Below, in pieces: positions 16,380-24,843 of a DNA stretch of 47,454 bases. The position numbers and the translations under genes were made by a program. Under the pieces are notes generated by a model. That model ran no database searches, was not told the DNA's origin, and worked only from the letters and a program-made list of their open reading frames with translations. The stretch's first letter is position 1. The number at the start of each line of letters is the position of its first letter. The DNA is from Lachnospiraceae bacterium. Its GTDB lineage: Bacteria; Bacillota; Clostridia; Lachnospirales; Lachnospiraceae. Location: positions 1 to 47,454 of the forward strand of contig JAFZRH010000066.1 of assembly GCA_017619975.1 (NCBI GenBank), in the 5' to 3' direction.

Positions 16380-17632
16380 AGAATATCCACCTTTGCTCCG
16401 CCTGCGGGGCTGATCCGCAGCGGTACCGCACTGCCGATGCCGAGCACCGTCTCCACCTGCTGCCGGAAGCTCTCCCACTCCTGCTTTGGCACGAAGACCT
16501 CTGCCGTCCCGCCGAAGCCGCCGCCATGGACCCGGACGGCGCCCCGGCCGCGCAGGATATATTCGCTGAGGCCCAGCGCAAACAGCAGTTCCTGATGGCT
16601 GACCGAGCGGCGCGGCGTGACATTCTGCAGATACATGGCCGAGGATTTGCCGGAGGCGTTGACCAGCCGCAGAAAACCTTCCGTATCCGCCTTTAAAAGA
16701 CACATCGCCTCCGATAAAGCCCTGCGGTTTTCCTCGTAAACATGCATAGCCCGGAGCACCGGTCTGTCACCGAAAAGACTGCGCAGTTCCGCCAGACTGC
16801 CGAAAAACTCGGCTTCGGGCAGATCTGCCAGGCGGTCCTTGCCAAAATATGCGGCTATCATGCGGCACTCCCGCGGGATCGCCGCGTATTCCTCCGTCAG
16901 GTCCTGATGGGACGAACCGGAAAACACCATACCGAGCTGATAATCACACTCTTCCAAGGAAGCGGAGACCCGGCGGACCCAGGGCTCCTCCGCAGAAAAG
17001 TCTACGGAAACGATCCCGCCCGCCGCACAGCTGATCTGATCCAGCAGGCCGCAGGGTTTTCCGAAATACCGATTCTCCGCCCGCTGCGCGATCTTTGCCA
17101 GCGTCACGAAGGAAAGCGTCTCCTCCCCGTACAGATCCCAGAGAATCGTCCCGATCAGGATCTCAAAAGCGGCGGAAGACGACAGCCCGCTGCCGGGCGG
17201 TACGCTGCCCTGAACCAAAGCGCTGAAACCGCCGTGCCCGTCCGCGGGGAAATGTGCCGCCAGCGGCCGGATCCCGTCTGTCATGCCGCGGATGAGCGCC
17301 GCTGTGCTGCCCTCTTCTTCCCTGCGGAAGGCAGAATCATGCAGCCGCATCCGGATCGGCTCGAAGCCTTCCGAATACAGGCAGATCCATCCGTCATCCG
17401 ACGGCGAGACTGCCGCGATCAGATCCAGATCCACAGCAGCGGACAGGGTAACACCGCCCTGATGGTCCGTGTGATTGCCGCCCAGTTCCACCCGGCCGGG
17501 CGCCCGGTAAAAGGCGGCGGGAGCCTGATCGAACTGCCGGCGGTATGCGTTCTCCAAAGCGGCATAGCGGGTTTTCTGCTCTGCCGCGCCGGTTCCGTAT
17601 ATTTCCTGAAGACTTTTTGCCCCTAAGCTCAT
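16376..17632 (-). CDS. galK: Galactokinase
   Basis: Phosphorylates galactose with ATP, the first step of the Leloir pathway. The 418-residue GHMP kinase shows the galactokinase signature PGRVELGGNHTDHQGG (near residue 45), the ATP loop GSVPPGSGLSSSAA and the C-terminal motif VHGGGFGGTAEVF. The start at 17632 overlaps the recG stop as ATGA and sits seven bases after AGGAGG, which lies inside the end of recG. galT and galE are absent here, so the rest of the pathway is encoded elsewhere. Coupling of a sugar kinase to a DNA-repair helicase is not the usual arrangement. Confidence 0.95.
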   Translation of the reverse strand: MSLGAKSLQEIYGTGAAEQKTRYAALENAYRRQFDQAPAAFYRAPGRVELGGNHTDHQGGVTLSAAVDLDLIAAVSPSDDGWICLYSEGFEPIRMRLHDSAFRREEEGSTAALIRGMTDGIRPLAAHFPADGHGGFSALVQGSVPPGSGLSSSAAFEILIGTILWDLYGEETLSFVTLAKIAQRAENRYFGKPCGLLDQISCAAGGIVSVDFSAEEPWVRRVSASLEECDYQLGMVFSGSSHQDLTEEYAAIPRECRMIAAYFGKDRLADLPEAEFFGSLAELRSLFGDRPVLRAMHVYEENRRALSEAMCLLKADTEGFLRLVNASGKSSAMYLQNVTPRRSVSHQELLFALGLSEYILRGRGAVRVHGGGFGGTAEVFVPKQEWESFRQQVETVLGIGSAVPLRISPAGGAKVDIL

Positions 17633-19683
17633 AAGCATTCCTCCTGCCATCCATACTTTAGCACAGCTTGCCGCAAATTACCATGCTCCGGAGCCAAAAG
17701 CTGCGGATCCTCCTGTAAAATTCCGGAAGCCGCCGCTGCGGCCTTAAGCAGAATGGCGTGATCGGTATAAATATCGCCCAGGCGGAAATGCATTTCGCCG
17801 CTCTGCCGGATCCCGAACAGGTCTCCGGGACCGCGGAGCCTCAGATCCTCCTCCGCGATCTCAAAACCGTCGTTCGACCGGTTCATGATCTCCAGGCGTT
17901 TATTTTTTTCTTTTTTGCCTGAGCCGTCCACAAAGATCGCATATGACTGCGCCTCTCCCCGGCCGACCCGGCCGCGGAGCTGATGCAGCTGTGCCAGGCC
18001 GAAGCGCTCCGCGTTCTCCACCATCATGACCGTGGCTTCGGGCACGTCCACGCCGACCTCCACGACGGTCGTGGAGACCAGCAGCTGGATCTTTCCCGCC
18101 ACAAAGTCACGCATGATCTGGTTTTTTTCCTCCGCTTTCAGGCGGCCGTGCAGCAGGCCGACCGAAATATCTTCCGGAAAGGCTTTCCTGACGTTTTCTG
18201 CGTAATCTTCCACGTTTTCACCGCTTAAAGATTCGCTCGCCTCAATAAACGGACAGATGATATAGGCCCGGTGACCGGCGCGGATCTCCTTTTCGATCAG
18301 CCGGTAGGCGCTTTTCCGGGCGGCAGGGGTAACAACCGCGTTCCGGATCGGCTTTCGTCCGCCGGGCAGCTCGTGCAGCACGGAAACGTCCAGATCCCCG
18401 TACAGAATAATGGCAAGCGTCCGGGGGATCGGCGTCGCACTCATGACCAGCGTATGCGGCAGGTCGCCTTTTCCGGCCAGCTGTCCCCGCTGCCGCACAC
18501 CGAAACGGTGCTGTTCGTCGGTAATGACCAGTCCCAGATTCCGGTATTCGACACCTTCCTGGATCAGCGCATGAGTCCCGATCACGATGCCGGCCTCGCC
18601 GTCCCGGATCATGCGGAGCGTGTCCCGGCGCCGGGCACTCTTGACAGACCCGGTCAGCAGAACGATCCCGACCGGCAGCTGCCATTCGGCCAGCAGCTTC
18701 GAGAGTTTCGCGTAATGCTGCTCTGCCAGCACCTCGGTCGGCGCCATAAAAGCGCCCTGGAAGCCGTTGTCGGCGGCCGTCAGCAGAGCCAGCAGCGCTA
18801 CCGCCGTTTTTCCGCTTCCTACGTCGCCCTGCAGCAGACGGTTCATCCGATGCGGACCGGACAGATCCGCGCGGATCTGTGCGAAAGCCGTTTTCTGCGC
18901 TTCCGTCAGCGTATACGGCAGTGACTGCAGGGCCTGCGCGGCCAGTTCCCCGCGCGGCATGGGACAGGGATTCCCCTGCTTTTCGCCGCTCTGCCGGATC
19001 AGCCTGACCCGAAGAATAAACAGGGTAAATTCCTCCAGGACCAATCGGCTCCGGGCCGCTTCCAGCAGGCTCCTGCTCTCGGGGAAATGCATCTGTCTGA
19101 CAGCCTCTTTCCCCGAGATCCGCTCTTCCTGCGTGTAAGCGGGCGGCAGCAGATCCGGCCAGTCGCTCATCAGATCCAGCGCCTGCCGTACCGCGGCGGA
19201 AAAACGTTTCTGCGAGATCCCGGCCGGCAATACATACCGGGGGCGGATCCTTCCCTGCAGGCCTTCATATTCCTCCGGATCATACAGCCGGGGCTGGATC
19301 AGAGTCAGACCGTATTTTCCGCCATCCCGGACCACGCCGCGAAAGATCCGCTCCTGTCCCTGCCTGAGCTGCCCTTTCAGATAGGGCATGTGGAAGAAGC
19401 TGACCCGCAGAAAGCCAAGCCCGTCGCTGATCCGAAAGGAAATAACCGCATCACGGCCGAATCCGCGCATCTGGACCGCGGAAACAATTCTGGCCCGGAC
19501 GGCAATCATCCGTCCGGCCTCCGCCGTACGGATCGGTGAAACGGGTTCCGGGATCTCATAATCGGCCGGAAAATACCGCAGCAGATCTTCCGCGGTCCGA
19601 AGGCCCGCTTCCTTCAGCTGCGCGGCTGTTTTGGGGCCGATTCCCTGCAGTTTTTCGATTGTCAGTTCCGAGACACGCTCCAT
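17629..19683 (-). CDS. recG: ATP-dependent DNA helicase RecG
   Basis: Reverses stalled replication forks and processes branched DNA. The 684-residue protein has an N-terminal wedge/OB domain and a helicase core. Walker A is GDVGSGKTAVA, the DEAH-box variant is ITDEQHRFGVRQR, motif III is MSATPIPRT, and motif VI is QLRGRVGRG. The C-terminal RecG motif ends in LLAPEHGNL. The ATG at 19683 gives the usual N-terminus (MERVSELTIEKLQGIGPKTA); a TTG ten codons upstream (19713) is an alternative. A hairpin precedes it. It follows fakA as in B. subtilis, without the sdaAB genes in between. Confidence 0.96.
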   Translation of the reverse strand: MERVSELTIEKLQGIGPKTAAQLKEAGLRTAEDLLRYFPADYEIPEPVSPIRTAEAGRMIAVRARIVSAVQMRGFGRDAVISFRISDGLGFLRVSFFHMPYLKGQLRQGQERIFRGVVRDGGKYGLTLIQPRLYDPEEYEGLQGRIRPRYVLPAGISQKRFSAAVRQALDLMSDWPDLLPPAYTQEERISGKEAVRQMHFPESRSLLEAARSRLVLEEFTLFILRVRLIRQSGEKQGNPCPMPRGELAAQALQSLPYTLTEAQKTAFAQIRADLSGPHRMNRLLQGDVGSGKTAVALLALLTAADNGFQGAFMAPTEVLAEQHYAKLSKLLAEWQLPVGIVLLTGSVKSARRRDTLRMIRDGEAGIVIGTHALIQEGVEYRNLGLVITDEQHRFGVRQRGQLAGKGDLPHTLVMSATPIPRTLAIILYGDLDVSVLHELPGGRKPIRNAVVTPAARKSAYRLIEKEIRAGHRAYIICPFIEASESLSGENVEDYAENVRKAFPEDISVGLLHGRLKAEEKNQIMRDFVAGKIQLLVSTTVVEVGVDVPEATVMMVENAERFGLAQLHQLRGRVGRGEAQSYAIFVDGSGKKEKNKRLEIMNRSNDGFEIAEEDLRLRGPGDLFGIRQSGEMHFRLGDIYTDHAILLKAAAAASGILQEDPQLLAPEHGNLRQAVLKYGWQEECL

Positions 19684-19704
19684 CTTTTCTTTCCCGAATG
19701 GCAA

Positions 19705-19743
19705 ACAGGGCAAAGGTCACCCCTCTGCCCTGTCTGCTTCCGA
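19705..19743 (-). other. Hairpin in the fakA-recG intergenic region
   Basis: An 8-bp perfect stem, acagggca with tgccctgt, with a 23-base loop. The loop contains GAGGGGTGACC and the stem borders the alternative TTG start of recG. No U-run follows, so it is more likely a stability or translation element than a terminator. Confidence 0.4.
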
Positions 19744-19764
19744 AGGGATCCCCCTCCTCATTGG

Positions 19765-21483
19765 TTATTCCACTGAAATGATGTAATAATAGATCGGCTG
19801 CGCGCCGCTGTAGAGCTCCACGTCACACTGCGGATATTTTTCCGTCAGCGCGTCAGCCAGTTTCTGCGCATCGGCTTCGGCGACATCCGCGCCGTAGTAC
19901 AGCGAGATCACGGCGGCATCCTCATGCATCATGGCATCGACGGTCGCTTCCGTCACTTCCTCGAGCTTTTTCCCGACGGCATACAGGCCGTTCGGACCGC
20001 CGAGCCCCATGATATCGCCCTTGCGGATCTTCATGCCGTTGATGGTCGTGCTGCGGACCGAATATGTCACTTCAGCGCTCTGAACACTCTCCATCGTCTG
20101 CCGCATGATACACTCGTTATCCCGCACGTCCTGATCCTGGCTGAAGCCCAGCATGGCGCTGATGCCTTCCGGGATCGTTGTGCTCGGGATCACGACGACC
20201 TTCTTATCGGTCGTCAGGCCGGCCGCCTGCTGCGCCGCCAGAATGATGTTTTTGTTGTTCGGCATCAGGAAGATCGTATGCGCCGGCACGCGTTTGATCG
20301 CGTTCAGCATATCATCCGTGCTCGGGTTCATGGTCTGGCCGCCTTCCACGATCTCATTCACGCCGAGGCTTTTAAAGATCTCCACCAGACCGTTTCCGGC
20401 TGCCGTCGCAATAAAGCCGTAATCCTTCCACTCCGATTCGGGGATCTCCGTCTTTTCTTTTTTCGGAGTGAAAACCACTTTTTCTGCGGCCGCACGTCTT
20501 TCGGAATTCCGGCGCTTCTGCGCATCGTTCTGGAAGCGCATGTTTTCGATCTTGAGATTTGTCAGCGGTCCGTAATGCAGGGCTTCCTGGATCGCGTTGC
20601 CGGGGTCGTTGGTATGAACGTGCACGCGGCAGATTTCTTCGTCGGCCACCATCACGATGGAATCGCCCAGTCCTTCCAGGAAAGCCCGGAAAGCCGTCTC
20701 GCTCTCGTCGGTGAACGGTTCGTCCAGATGGATCATAAATTCGGTGCAGTAGCCGAATACGATCTCGCCCAGATTCGCTTCGTTGAAGATGATATCTTCG
20801 TGTTCGATCACGCCGTTCTTCAGGAAGCTGTCTTTTTTATCCTGTTCCTCGTCCAGAGAGACCTCGTGTCCCATCAGGCAGGAGTAAGCACCTTTTAAGA
20901 AAACGATCAGGCCCTGACCGCCGGAATCCACCACCCCGGCTTCCTTTAAGACCGGCAGCAGTTCGGGGGTCTTTTCCAGCACCTCGTCGCCGTGCGTGAT
21001 GGTCGCGTTCATCAGACTTTCCAGGTTTGCGGTCTCTTTGACCTGCTCGGCCCAGAATTCCGCCATACCGCGGGCCACCGTCAGGATCGTTCCCTCTTTC
21101 GGCTTCATAACAGCCTTGTAAGCCGTCTCGACGGCCTTTTTCATGGCTTCGTTGATGCTCTCGGCATCCAGATATTCCTTTTCCTGGCTTACCTTGCAGA
21201 AGCCGCGAAGCAGCTGGGACAGGATAACGCCGCTGTTGCCGCGGGCACCGCGCAGAGAGCCGAAAGCGATTGCCTTCGCAACGGCTTCCAGATCCGGATG
21301 ATCCAGTTTCTTCAGTTCTTTGACGGCCGTCGTGACCGTCATGGTCATATTGGTTCCCGTATCTCCGTCCGGAACGGGGAAAACGTTCAGGTCGTTGATC
21401 CAGGTCTTATTCGCTTCCAGTGCTGCCGCGCCGGAAAGAAACAGCTTCAGCAGCTGGTCCGCTTCGATTCTGTATGTTGCCAC
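19765..21483 (-). CDS. fakA: Fatty acid kinase catalytic subunit, DAK2 domain (YloV)
   Basis: FakA phosphorylates fatty acids presented by FakB carrier proteins, feeding exogenous fatty acids into phospholipid synthesis. The 572 residues have an N-terminal DhaL/DAK2 ATP-binding domain with PDGDTGTNM at 38-46, a central domain, and a C-terminal DegV-like domain. The start is GTG at 21483, preceded by GGGAGG. It lies 22 bases after the Asp23-family gene, the conserved YloU-YloV pair of Bacillota. No fakB (DegV) gene is in the window. Confidence 0.93.
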   Translation of the reverse strand: MATYRIEADQLLKLFLSGAAALEANKTWINDLNVFPVPDGDTGTNMTMTVTTAVKELKKLDHPDLEAVAKAIAFGSLRGARGNSGVILSQLLRGFCKVSQEKEYLDAESINEAMKKAVETAYKAVMKPKEGTILTVARGMAEFWAEQVKETANLESLMNATITHGDEVLEKTPELLPVLKEAGVVDSGGQGLIVFLKGAYSCLMGHEVSLDEEQDKKDSFLKNGVIEHEDIIFNEANLGEIVFGYCTEFMIHLDEPFTDESETAFRAFLEGLGDSIVMVADEEICRVHVHTNDPGNAIQEALHYGPLTNLKIENMRFQNDAQKRRNSERRAAAEKVVFTPKKEKTEIPESEWKDYGFIATAAGNGLVEIFKSLGVNEIVEGGQTMNPSTDDMLNAIKRVPAHTIFLMPNNKNIILAAQQAAGLTTDKKVVVIPSTTIPEGISAMLGFSQDQDVRDNECIMRQTMESVQSAEVTYSVRSTTINGMKIRKGDIMGLGGPNGLYAVGKKLEEVTEATVDAMMHEDAAVISLYYGADVAEADAQKLADALTEKYPQCDVELYSGAQPIYYYIISVE

Positions 21484-21505
21484 TTTCCAAATTCCTCCCG
21501 GGGTC

Positions 21506-21862
21506 TTAGTCTATAAGGCGCACACCTTCTACAAAGACATTCACCTTATCCACCGGGATTCCGGTAAAGGCTTCCACCTTGTACTTGACATTTTCGATCA
21601 GATTATCCGATACGGCGGCAATACTGACACCGTACGCCACGATGATATGAAATTCCAGAACCAGCTTTCCCTCTTCGATCTGAACACTGACGCCCTGAGA
21701 GAGATTTTCTTTCTTTAACAGCTGATTGATGCCTTCCTTAACGTTCATGGCGGCCATGCCGACCACCCCGAAGCACTCCACAGCCACAGCGCCGGCAAAT
21801 TTGGCGATCACATCGGTATCGATGATCACTTCGCCTCTTTCCGTTTTGATATTGGCTTTCAT
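21506..21862 (-). CDS. Asp23/Gls24 family protein (YloU)
   Basis: A 118-residue member of the alkaline-shock protein family, found at the membrane and tied to envelope stress and lipid metabolism. Typical features are IDTDVIAKFAGAVAVECFGVVGM near the N-terminus, the VEIEEG-like VSVQIEEGKLVLEFHIIVAYG strand block and the C-terminal VDKVNVFVEGVRLI. The ATG at 21862 follows AAAGGAG. It is the first gene of the fakA-recG-galK-galM-cvpA unit and has a strong promoter. Confidence 0.9.
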   Translation of the reverse strand: MKANIKTERGEVIIDTDVIAKFAGAVAVECFGVVGMAAMNVKEGINQLLKKENLSQGVSVQIEEGKLVLEFHIIVAYGVSIAAVSDNLIENVKYKVEAFTGIPVDKVNVFVEGVRLID

Positions 21863-21904
21863 GAAGGGACTCCTTTCCTAATAGTAGTGCAAAACCGAGA
21901 TAAT

Positions 21905-21933
21905 ATTATACGCTTCTCTCCGAAAGAAAGCAA
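21905..21933 (-). promoter_or_regulatory. Sigma-A promoter of the Asp23-fakA-recG-galK-galM-cvpA unit
   Basis: Minus-strand TTGCTT (21933-21928), a 17-base spacer, perfect TATAAT (21910-21905), ~43 bases before the start. Confidence 0.75.
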
Positions 21934-21954
21934 GCATTCTTTCCAAAAACGGGT

Positions 21955-22503
21955 TTATAGATTCATGATCCGTTTGGAATTGGAGATGATGCAGTTGGAT
22001 ATTTGTTCCGGCGAATACACCAGGCCGCGGTCGATCCAGAGTTCCATCAGGCCGATCATGGCAGAATAGCAGTAGGCCGCCTGGATCTTGACTTCATCCG
22101 TCGGCTGCATGCCGTACTTCGGCAGATAGTAATATTTTCTGACCAGCTGATCCGCATCGTTTCGGAATTCATTTTCCCGATAAAGGACAAAGAAGCGCTG
22201 CATCCGCTCTTCCCGGTAGATCCTTGAGACAAACTGAGAGATGAACTCAAAGAGATCCCTGTAATCCGGCGGGACTGTTTCTTTCAATAAGGCTTCCACC
22301 TCATCCAGCATGCCTTTGCGGACGATCATGCCCAGATCGGCCGCATCTTTGTAGTATTTGTAAAAAGTGGTACGGTTGACGCCGGACCGGCTGCAGACGG
22401 TCTTGACTGTTATCTTTCCGATGGGCTCTTCCGCCAGAATATCAAGATACGCTGTCTCGATACGGTTTTTTGTGATGGCAACTCTTTTGCTCTGTTTCTT
22501 CAT
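21955..22503 (-). CDS. TetR/AcrR family transcriptional regulator
   Basis: A 182-residue DNA-binding repressor. The N-terminal helix-turn-helix at about 33-55 (ITVKTVCSRSGVNRTTFYKYY) is typical of TetR proteins that open with a long first helix; the C-terminal ligand/dimer domain diverges and does not reveal an inducer. The ATG at 22503 follows AAGGGGA. It lies 124 bases downstream of a MATE gene on the same strand and has its own AT-rich promoter with an overlapping palindrome, suggesting autorepression. It probably controls the MATE gene, though no similar palindrome is obvious before that gene. Confidence 0.9.
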   Translation of the reverse strand: MKKQSKRVAITKNRIETAYLDILAEEPIGKITVKTVCSRSGVNRTTFYKYYKDAADLGMIVRKGMLDEVEALLKETVPPDYRDLFEFISQFVSRIYREERMQRFFVLYRENEFRNDADQLVRKYYYLPKYGMQPTDEVKIQAAYCYSAMIGLMELWIDRGLVYSPEQISNCIISNSKRIMNL

Positions 22504-22556
22504 GATGAGTCCCCTTCATAAGACTACGCAGCTTCGTGTGCGAAATTTAAGAATAT

Positions 22557-22574
22557 AATAATACATATATTACT
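22557..22574. promoter_or_regulatory. Candidate TetR operator overlapping the tetR -10
   Basis: An 18-base imperfect palindrome, aataatacatatattact, symmetric at seven of nine positions per half, touches the -10 hexamer of the tetR promoter. Confidence 0.4.
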
Positions 22575-22600
22575 TTAATAAAGAACAACACGGTTGTCAA
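22572..22600 (-). promoter_or_regulatory. Promoter of tetR
   Basis: Minus-strand perfect TTGACA (22600-22595), a 17-base spacer, TAAAGT (22577-22572). The predicted leader is ~60 bases. Confidence 0.6.
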
Positions 22601-22627
22601 TCTTTTTTTGACGGAAATGCAGAATCA

Positions 22628-23965
22628 TCAGATCCGGCGGGAACAATACAGGCTGTAGGAACCAAAGCCGAATACGATCAGGCACCAGCCGCAGACAACG
22701 GCGGCGCAGATGCCGCCGATCCCCCACAGCGGCACCAGAAAATAAGACAGAACGACGCGAAGGATAATTGAACCGACCGAGGCGATCATCGTCAGGCGAA
22801 GCCGGCCGAGACCCCGGAAAAAGCTCTGGATCGCTTCTCCGAAAAAAGCCAGAAGGTACAGAAAGGCCATGATATGCAGATAGGTCGTCCCGGCTTCGAT
22901 CACATCCGGATTATCCGAAAAGATCCCGACAAGCTTCGGCGCGAAGAAAAACGCGATGCTGCCGAGCAGAAGCAAAAGACCCACCATGCATTTCAGCGTG
23001 GTATAGTAAAAAGTCCTGGCCCGTTTTCCGCTGCCGTGTCCCATATTCTGCGCGACAGCCACCACCATGGCGGCGCTGATCCCCTGCGAGAAGCAGAACA
23101 GGAACTGTTCGATGCGGACCCCCATATTGTAGCCGGTGACCGTCGATTCCCCGAGCGGCGCCAGCATGCCCTGGACCAGAAAACGTCCGATGGTAACCAC
23201 CGCCTGCTGCAGCGCCGCTGCCCAGGCATACGCGGCGATACTGCCCAAAAGAGTAAGATCCGGACGGATCTTCTCTCCTTTCAGGCTCAGGGCCGGGCAT
23301 TTTTTCTCAATATACAAAGCGAGCCAGAGCGTTGACAGGATCTGACAAAAAACCGTAGAACAGGCGACGCCGGTGATCCCTAGGCCGAAAACGCCGCACA
23401 GCAGGATATCCAGCCCCGCGTGCACGGTGGATGATACCAGAAGAACGACAAACGGAACACGCGAGTTTCCCCAGGAACGCAGCGCAGAAGCCAGATAGTT
23501 GTAGAAAAAGCAAAAGATCAGGCCGGCATAGATGATGCTGAGATACTGCATGGCTTCCGAGACGCTTTTTTCCGAATAGCCCTGCGCCAGAAGGATGCTG
23601 CGGGAGAACAGAAAGCCGATGGCCGTAAACAGAAGGCTGACGGCACCGCCCGCAAACAGCGTGGTGATATGGACCCGTTTCAGTTTTTCCCAGTTTCCCT
23701 CGCCGGAAAGCCGGCCGACCAGAACGCCCACACCGATGCTGACCCCCAGCAGCAGCGCATAGAAGATGTCCATGATCGGCGACGCGATACTGATGCCCCG
23801 AAGCGGAATATCGCCTACAAAGCGCCCCACCACGATGGCATCTACGATATTATAAAGCTGCTGAAAAACATTCCCGAGAATGATCGGCAGCGAAAACACC
23901 AGCAGTGTTTTAAACGGCGCACCATTCAGGATCGCCGAACTTTGATTGTTGTCTCTGTTTCTCAT
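22628..23965 (-). CDS. MATE family efflux transporter (third copy)
   Basis: A 445-residue, twelve-helix MATE exporter. The opening MRNRDNNQSSAILNGAPFKT and LPIILGNVFQQLYNIVDAIVVGRFVG are typical of the gut-clostridial DinF-like branch; the second half repeats the pattern. It lies between rpmB and tetR on the same strand, just 25 bases past the rpmB terminator. The ribosome binding site (GAGG) is modest and no promoter is evident in this narrow gap, so expression may depend on readthrough or an atypical promoter. With tetR it looks like an export-regulator pair inserted into the conserved rpmB-yloU neighbourhood. Confidence 0.92.
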   Translation of the reverse strand: MRNRDNNQSSAILNGAPFKTLLVFSLPIILGNVFQQLYNIVDAIVVGRFVGDIPLRGISIASPIMDIFYALLLGVSIGVGVLVGRLSGEGNWEKLKRVHITTLFAGGAVSLLFTAIGFLFSRSILLAQGYSEKSVSEAMQYLSIIYAGLIFCFFYNYLASALRSWGNSRVPFVVLLVSSTVHAGLDILLCGVFGLGITGVACSTVFCQILSTLWLALYIEKKCPALSLKGEKIRPDLTLLGSIAAYAWAAALQQAVVTIGRFLVQGMLAPLGESTVTGYNMGVRIEQFLFCFSQGISAAMVVAVAQNMGHGSGKRARTFYYTTLKCMVGLLLLLGSIAFFFAPKLVGIFSDNPDVIEAGTTYLHIMAFLYLLAFFGEAIQSFFRGLGRLRLTMIASVGSIILRVVLSYFLVPLWGIGGICAAVVCGWCLIVFGFGSYSLYCSRRI

Positions 23966-23990
23966 AAGAACCTCAAACGCGCGATAAAAG

Positions 23991-24033
23991 AAAAACAGCC
24001 CGCATAGGCACAGAATGTCAGCGGGCTGTTTTT
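23991..24033. terminator. Terminator of rpmB
   Basis: A 13-bp perfect stem, aaaaacagcccgc with gcgggctgttttt, around a 17-base loop, T-rich on both strands. Confidence 0.85.
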
Positions 24034-24046
24034 AGCGGGCGGATCA

Positions 24047-24232
24047 TTACGCTCTCTCAACCTTGCCGGATTTCAGGCAGGAAGTGCAAACGTACATTTT
24101 CTGTGTTCCGCCTTCAACCTTCACGCGAACGGATTTGATGTTCGGCTTCCAAATATGATTGGACCGTCTATGAGAATGGCTCACATTGTTGCCAAAGTGA
24201 ACACCCTTCCCGCAAATAGCACATTTCGCCAT
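24047..24232 (-). CDS. rpmB: 50S ribosomal protein L28
   Basis: A 61-residue ribosomal protein of the large subunit. It begins [20 protein letters not shown] and keeps both CxxC pairs (Cys 4, 7, 49, 52), so it is the zinc-binding form rather than the zinc-free paralogue that some bacteria express under zinc starvation. AAGGAGGTG precedes the ATG. It is a single gene with promoter and terminator; in B. subtilis rpmB also neighbours yloU, though in the opposite orientation. Confidence 0.97.
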   Translation of the reverse strand: MAKCAICGKGVHFGNNVSHSHRRSNHIWKPNIKSVRVKVEGGTQKMYVCTSCLKSGKVERA

Positions 24233-24254
24233 GTCAGCACCTCCTTACTACACT

Positions 24255-24282
24255 TAACGTCACGTTTTTCGACGCAACGTTA
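24255..24282 (-). other. Inverted repeat at the 5' end of the rpmB transcript
   Basis: An 11-bp stem with two G-U pairs (TAACGTTGCGT with ACGTGACGTTA) around a six-base loop begins three bases after the -10 box. It may form a 5'-terminal RNA stem or act as a DNA operator. Confidence 0.45.
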
Positions 24283-24284
24283 GC

Positions 24285-24313
24285 ACTATACCAAAACCCT
24301 TGTAAAAAAGCAA
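24285..24313 (-). promoter_or_regulatory. Sigma-A promoter of rpmB
   Basis: Minus-strand TTGCTT (24313-24308), a 17-base spacer, TATAGT (24290-24285). The -35 lies inside the terminator stem of the upstream operon. Confidence 0.65.
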
Positions 24314-24316
24314 GGG
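24297..24316 (-). terminator. Terminator of the gmk-to-gerW operon
   Basis: A CCCTTG/CAAGGG stem with an 8-base loop followed by TTTTGG on the minus strand. The stem is short, and overlaps the rpmB promoter. The plus strand has a longer T-run but no gene that needs it. Confidence 0.5.
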
Positions 24317-24369
24317 GATTTTTTATTTTTTTTGAAAAACGCGAAAAAGCCCGTCCGGACCGCCGAAGA

Positions 24370-24780
24370 TCAGATCTCCAGATCGTCAAAAGCTTTTTCT
24401 ACGGCCGCATCGACCTTGCTGTTCTTTTTATGCAGCATGGATAAAACACGGTTTACCGTATCCGGTGCCGCCTCGATCAGATGGACCAGCTTATCCTGTT
24501 CCTGAATGTTGATGATACGGGCGTTTCCGTTCTGAACGACCAGGACCGCGCTGGGGCTGAATTTGGCGCCCAGACCGCCGCCGCCGAGATTCCGGTTCGA
24601 TTTTTCATTCACGTTCGCCCCGGCTCCCACGCCGACCGCCACGTCCATCAGCGGCAGAACGAAGGTGTCCTCGTTAATGATTACGGGATCCCCCACCACC
24701 GTTTTGGAACTGATCAGTCCGTTCATGCTTTCAAACATGGACTGCATCGCGGTATCAAATCTGTTTTTGTTCTCCGACAT
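24370..24780 (-). CDS. gerW: GerW/YtfJ family protein
   Basis: A 136-residue protein of the GerW family, named for a B. subtilis spore-germination factor; homologues also occur in clostridia that do not sporulate well, so it does not prove spore formation. Family features are MFESMNGLISSKTVVGDPV near residue 10, the Gly-rich NLGGGGLGAKFSP block and VLVVQNGNARIINI. The ATG at 24780 follows GGGAGGAAA; eleven more upstream codons are in frame but less suitable. It sits after the DUF2953 gene, the same pairing as ytfI-ytfJ in Bacillus. Confidence 0.88.
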   Translation of the reverse strand: MSENKNRFDTAMQSMFESMNGLISSKTVVGDPVIINEDTFVLPLMDVAVGVGAGANVNEKSNRNLGGGGLGAKFSPSAVLVVQNGNARIINIQEQDKLVHLIEAAPDTVNRVLSMLHKKNSKVDAAVEKAFDDLEI

Positions 24781-24843
24781 TCTTATTTCCTCCCGCTTTT
24801 CTGCGTTGTTCATCTGTCCTGTTCCAGGATTCTGTCCGGTCCT

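Noticed and set aside
24297..24345. Plus-strand terminator with long T-run
   Set aside because: It would be efficient, but no plus-strand gene ends before it; the minus-strand reading has genes to serve.
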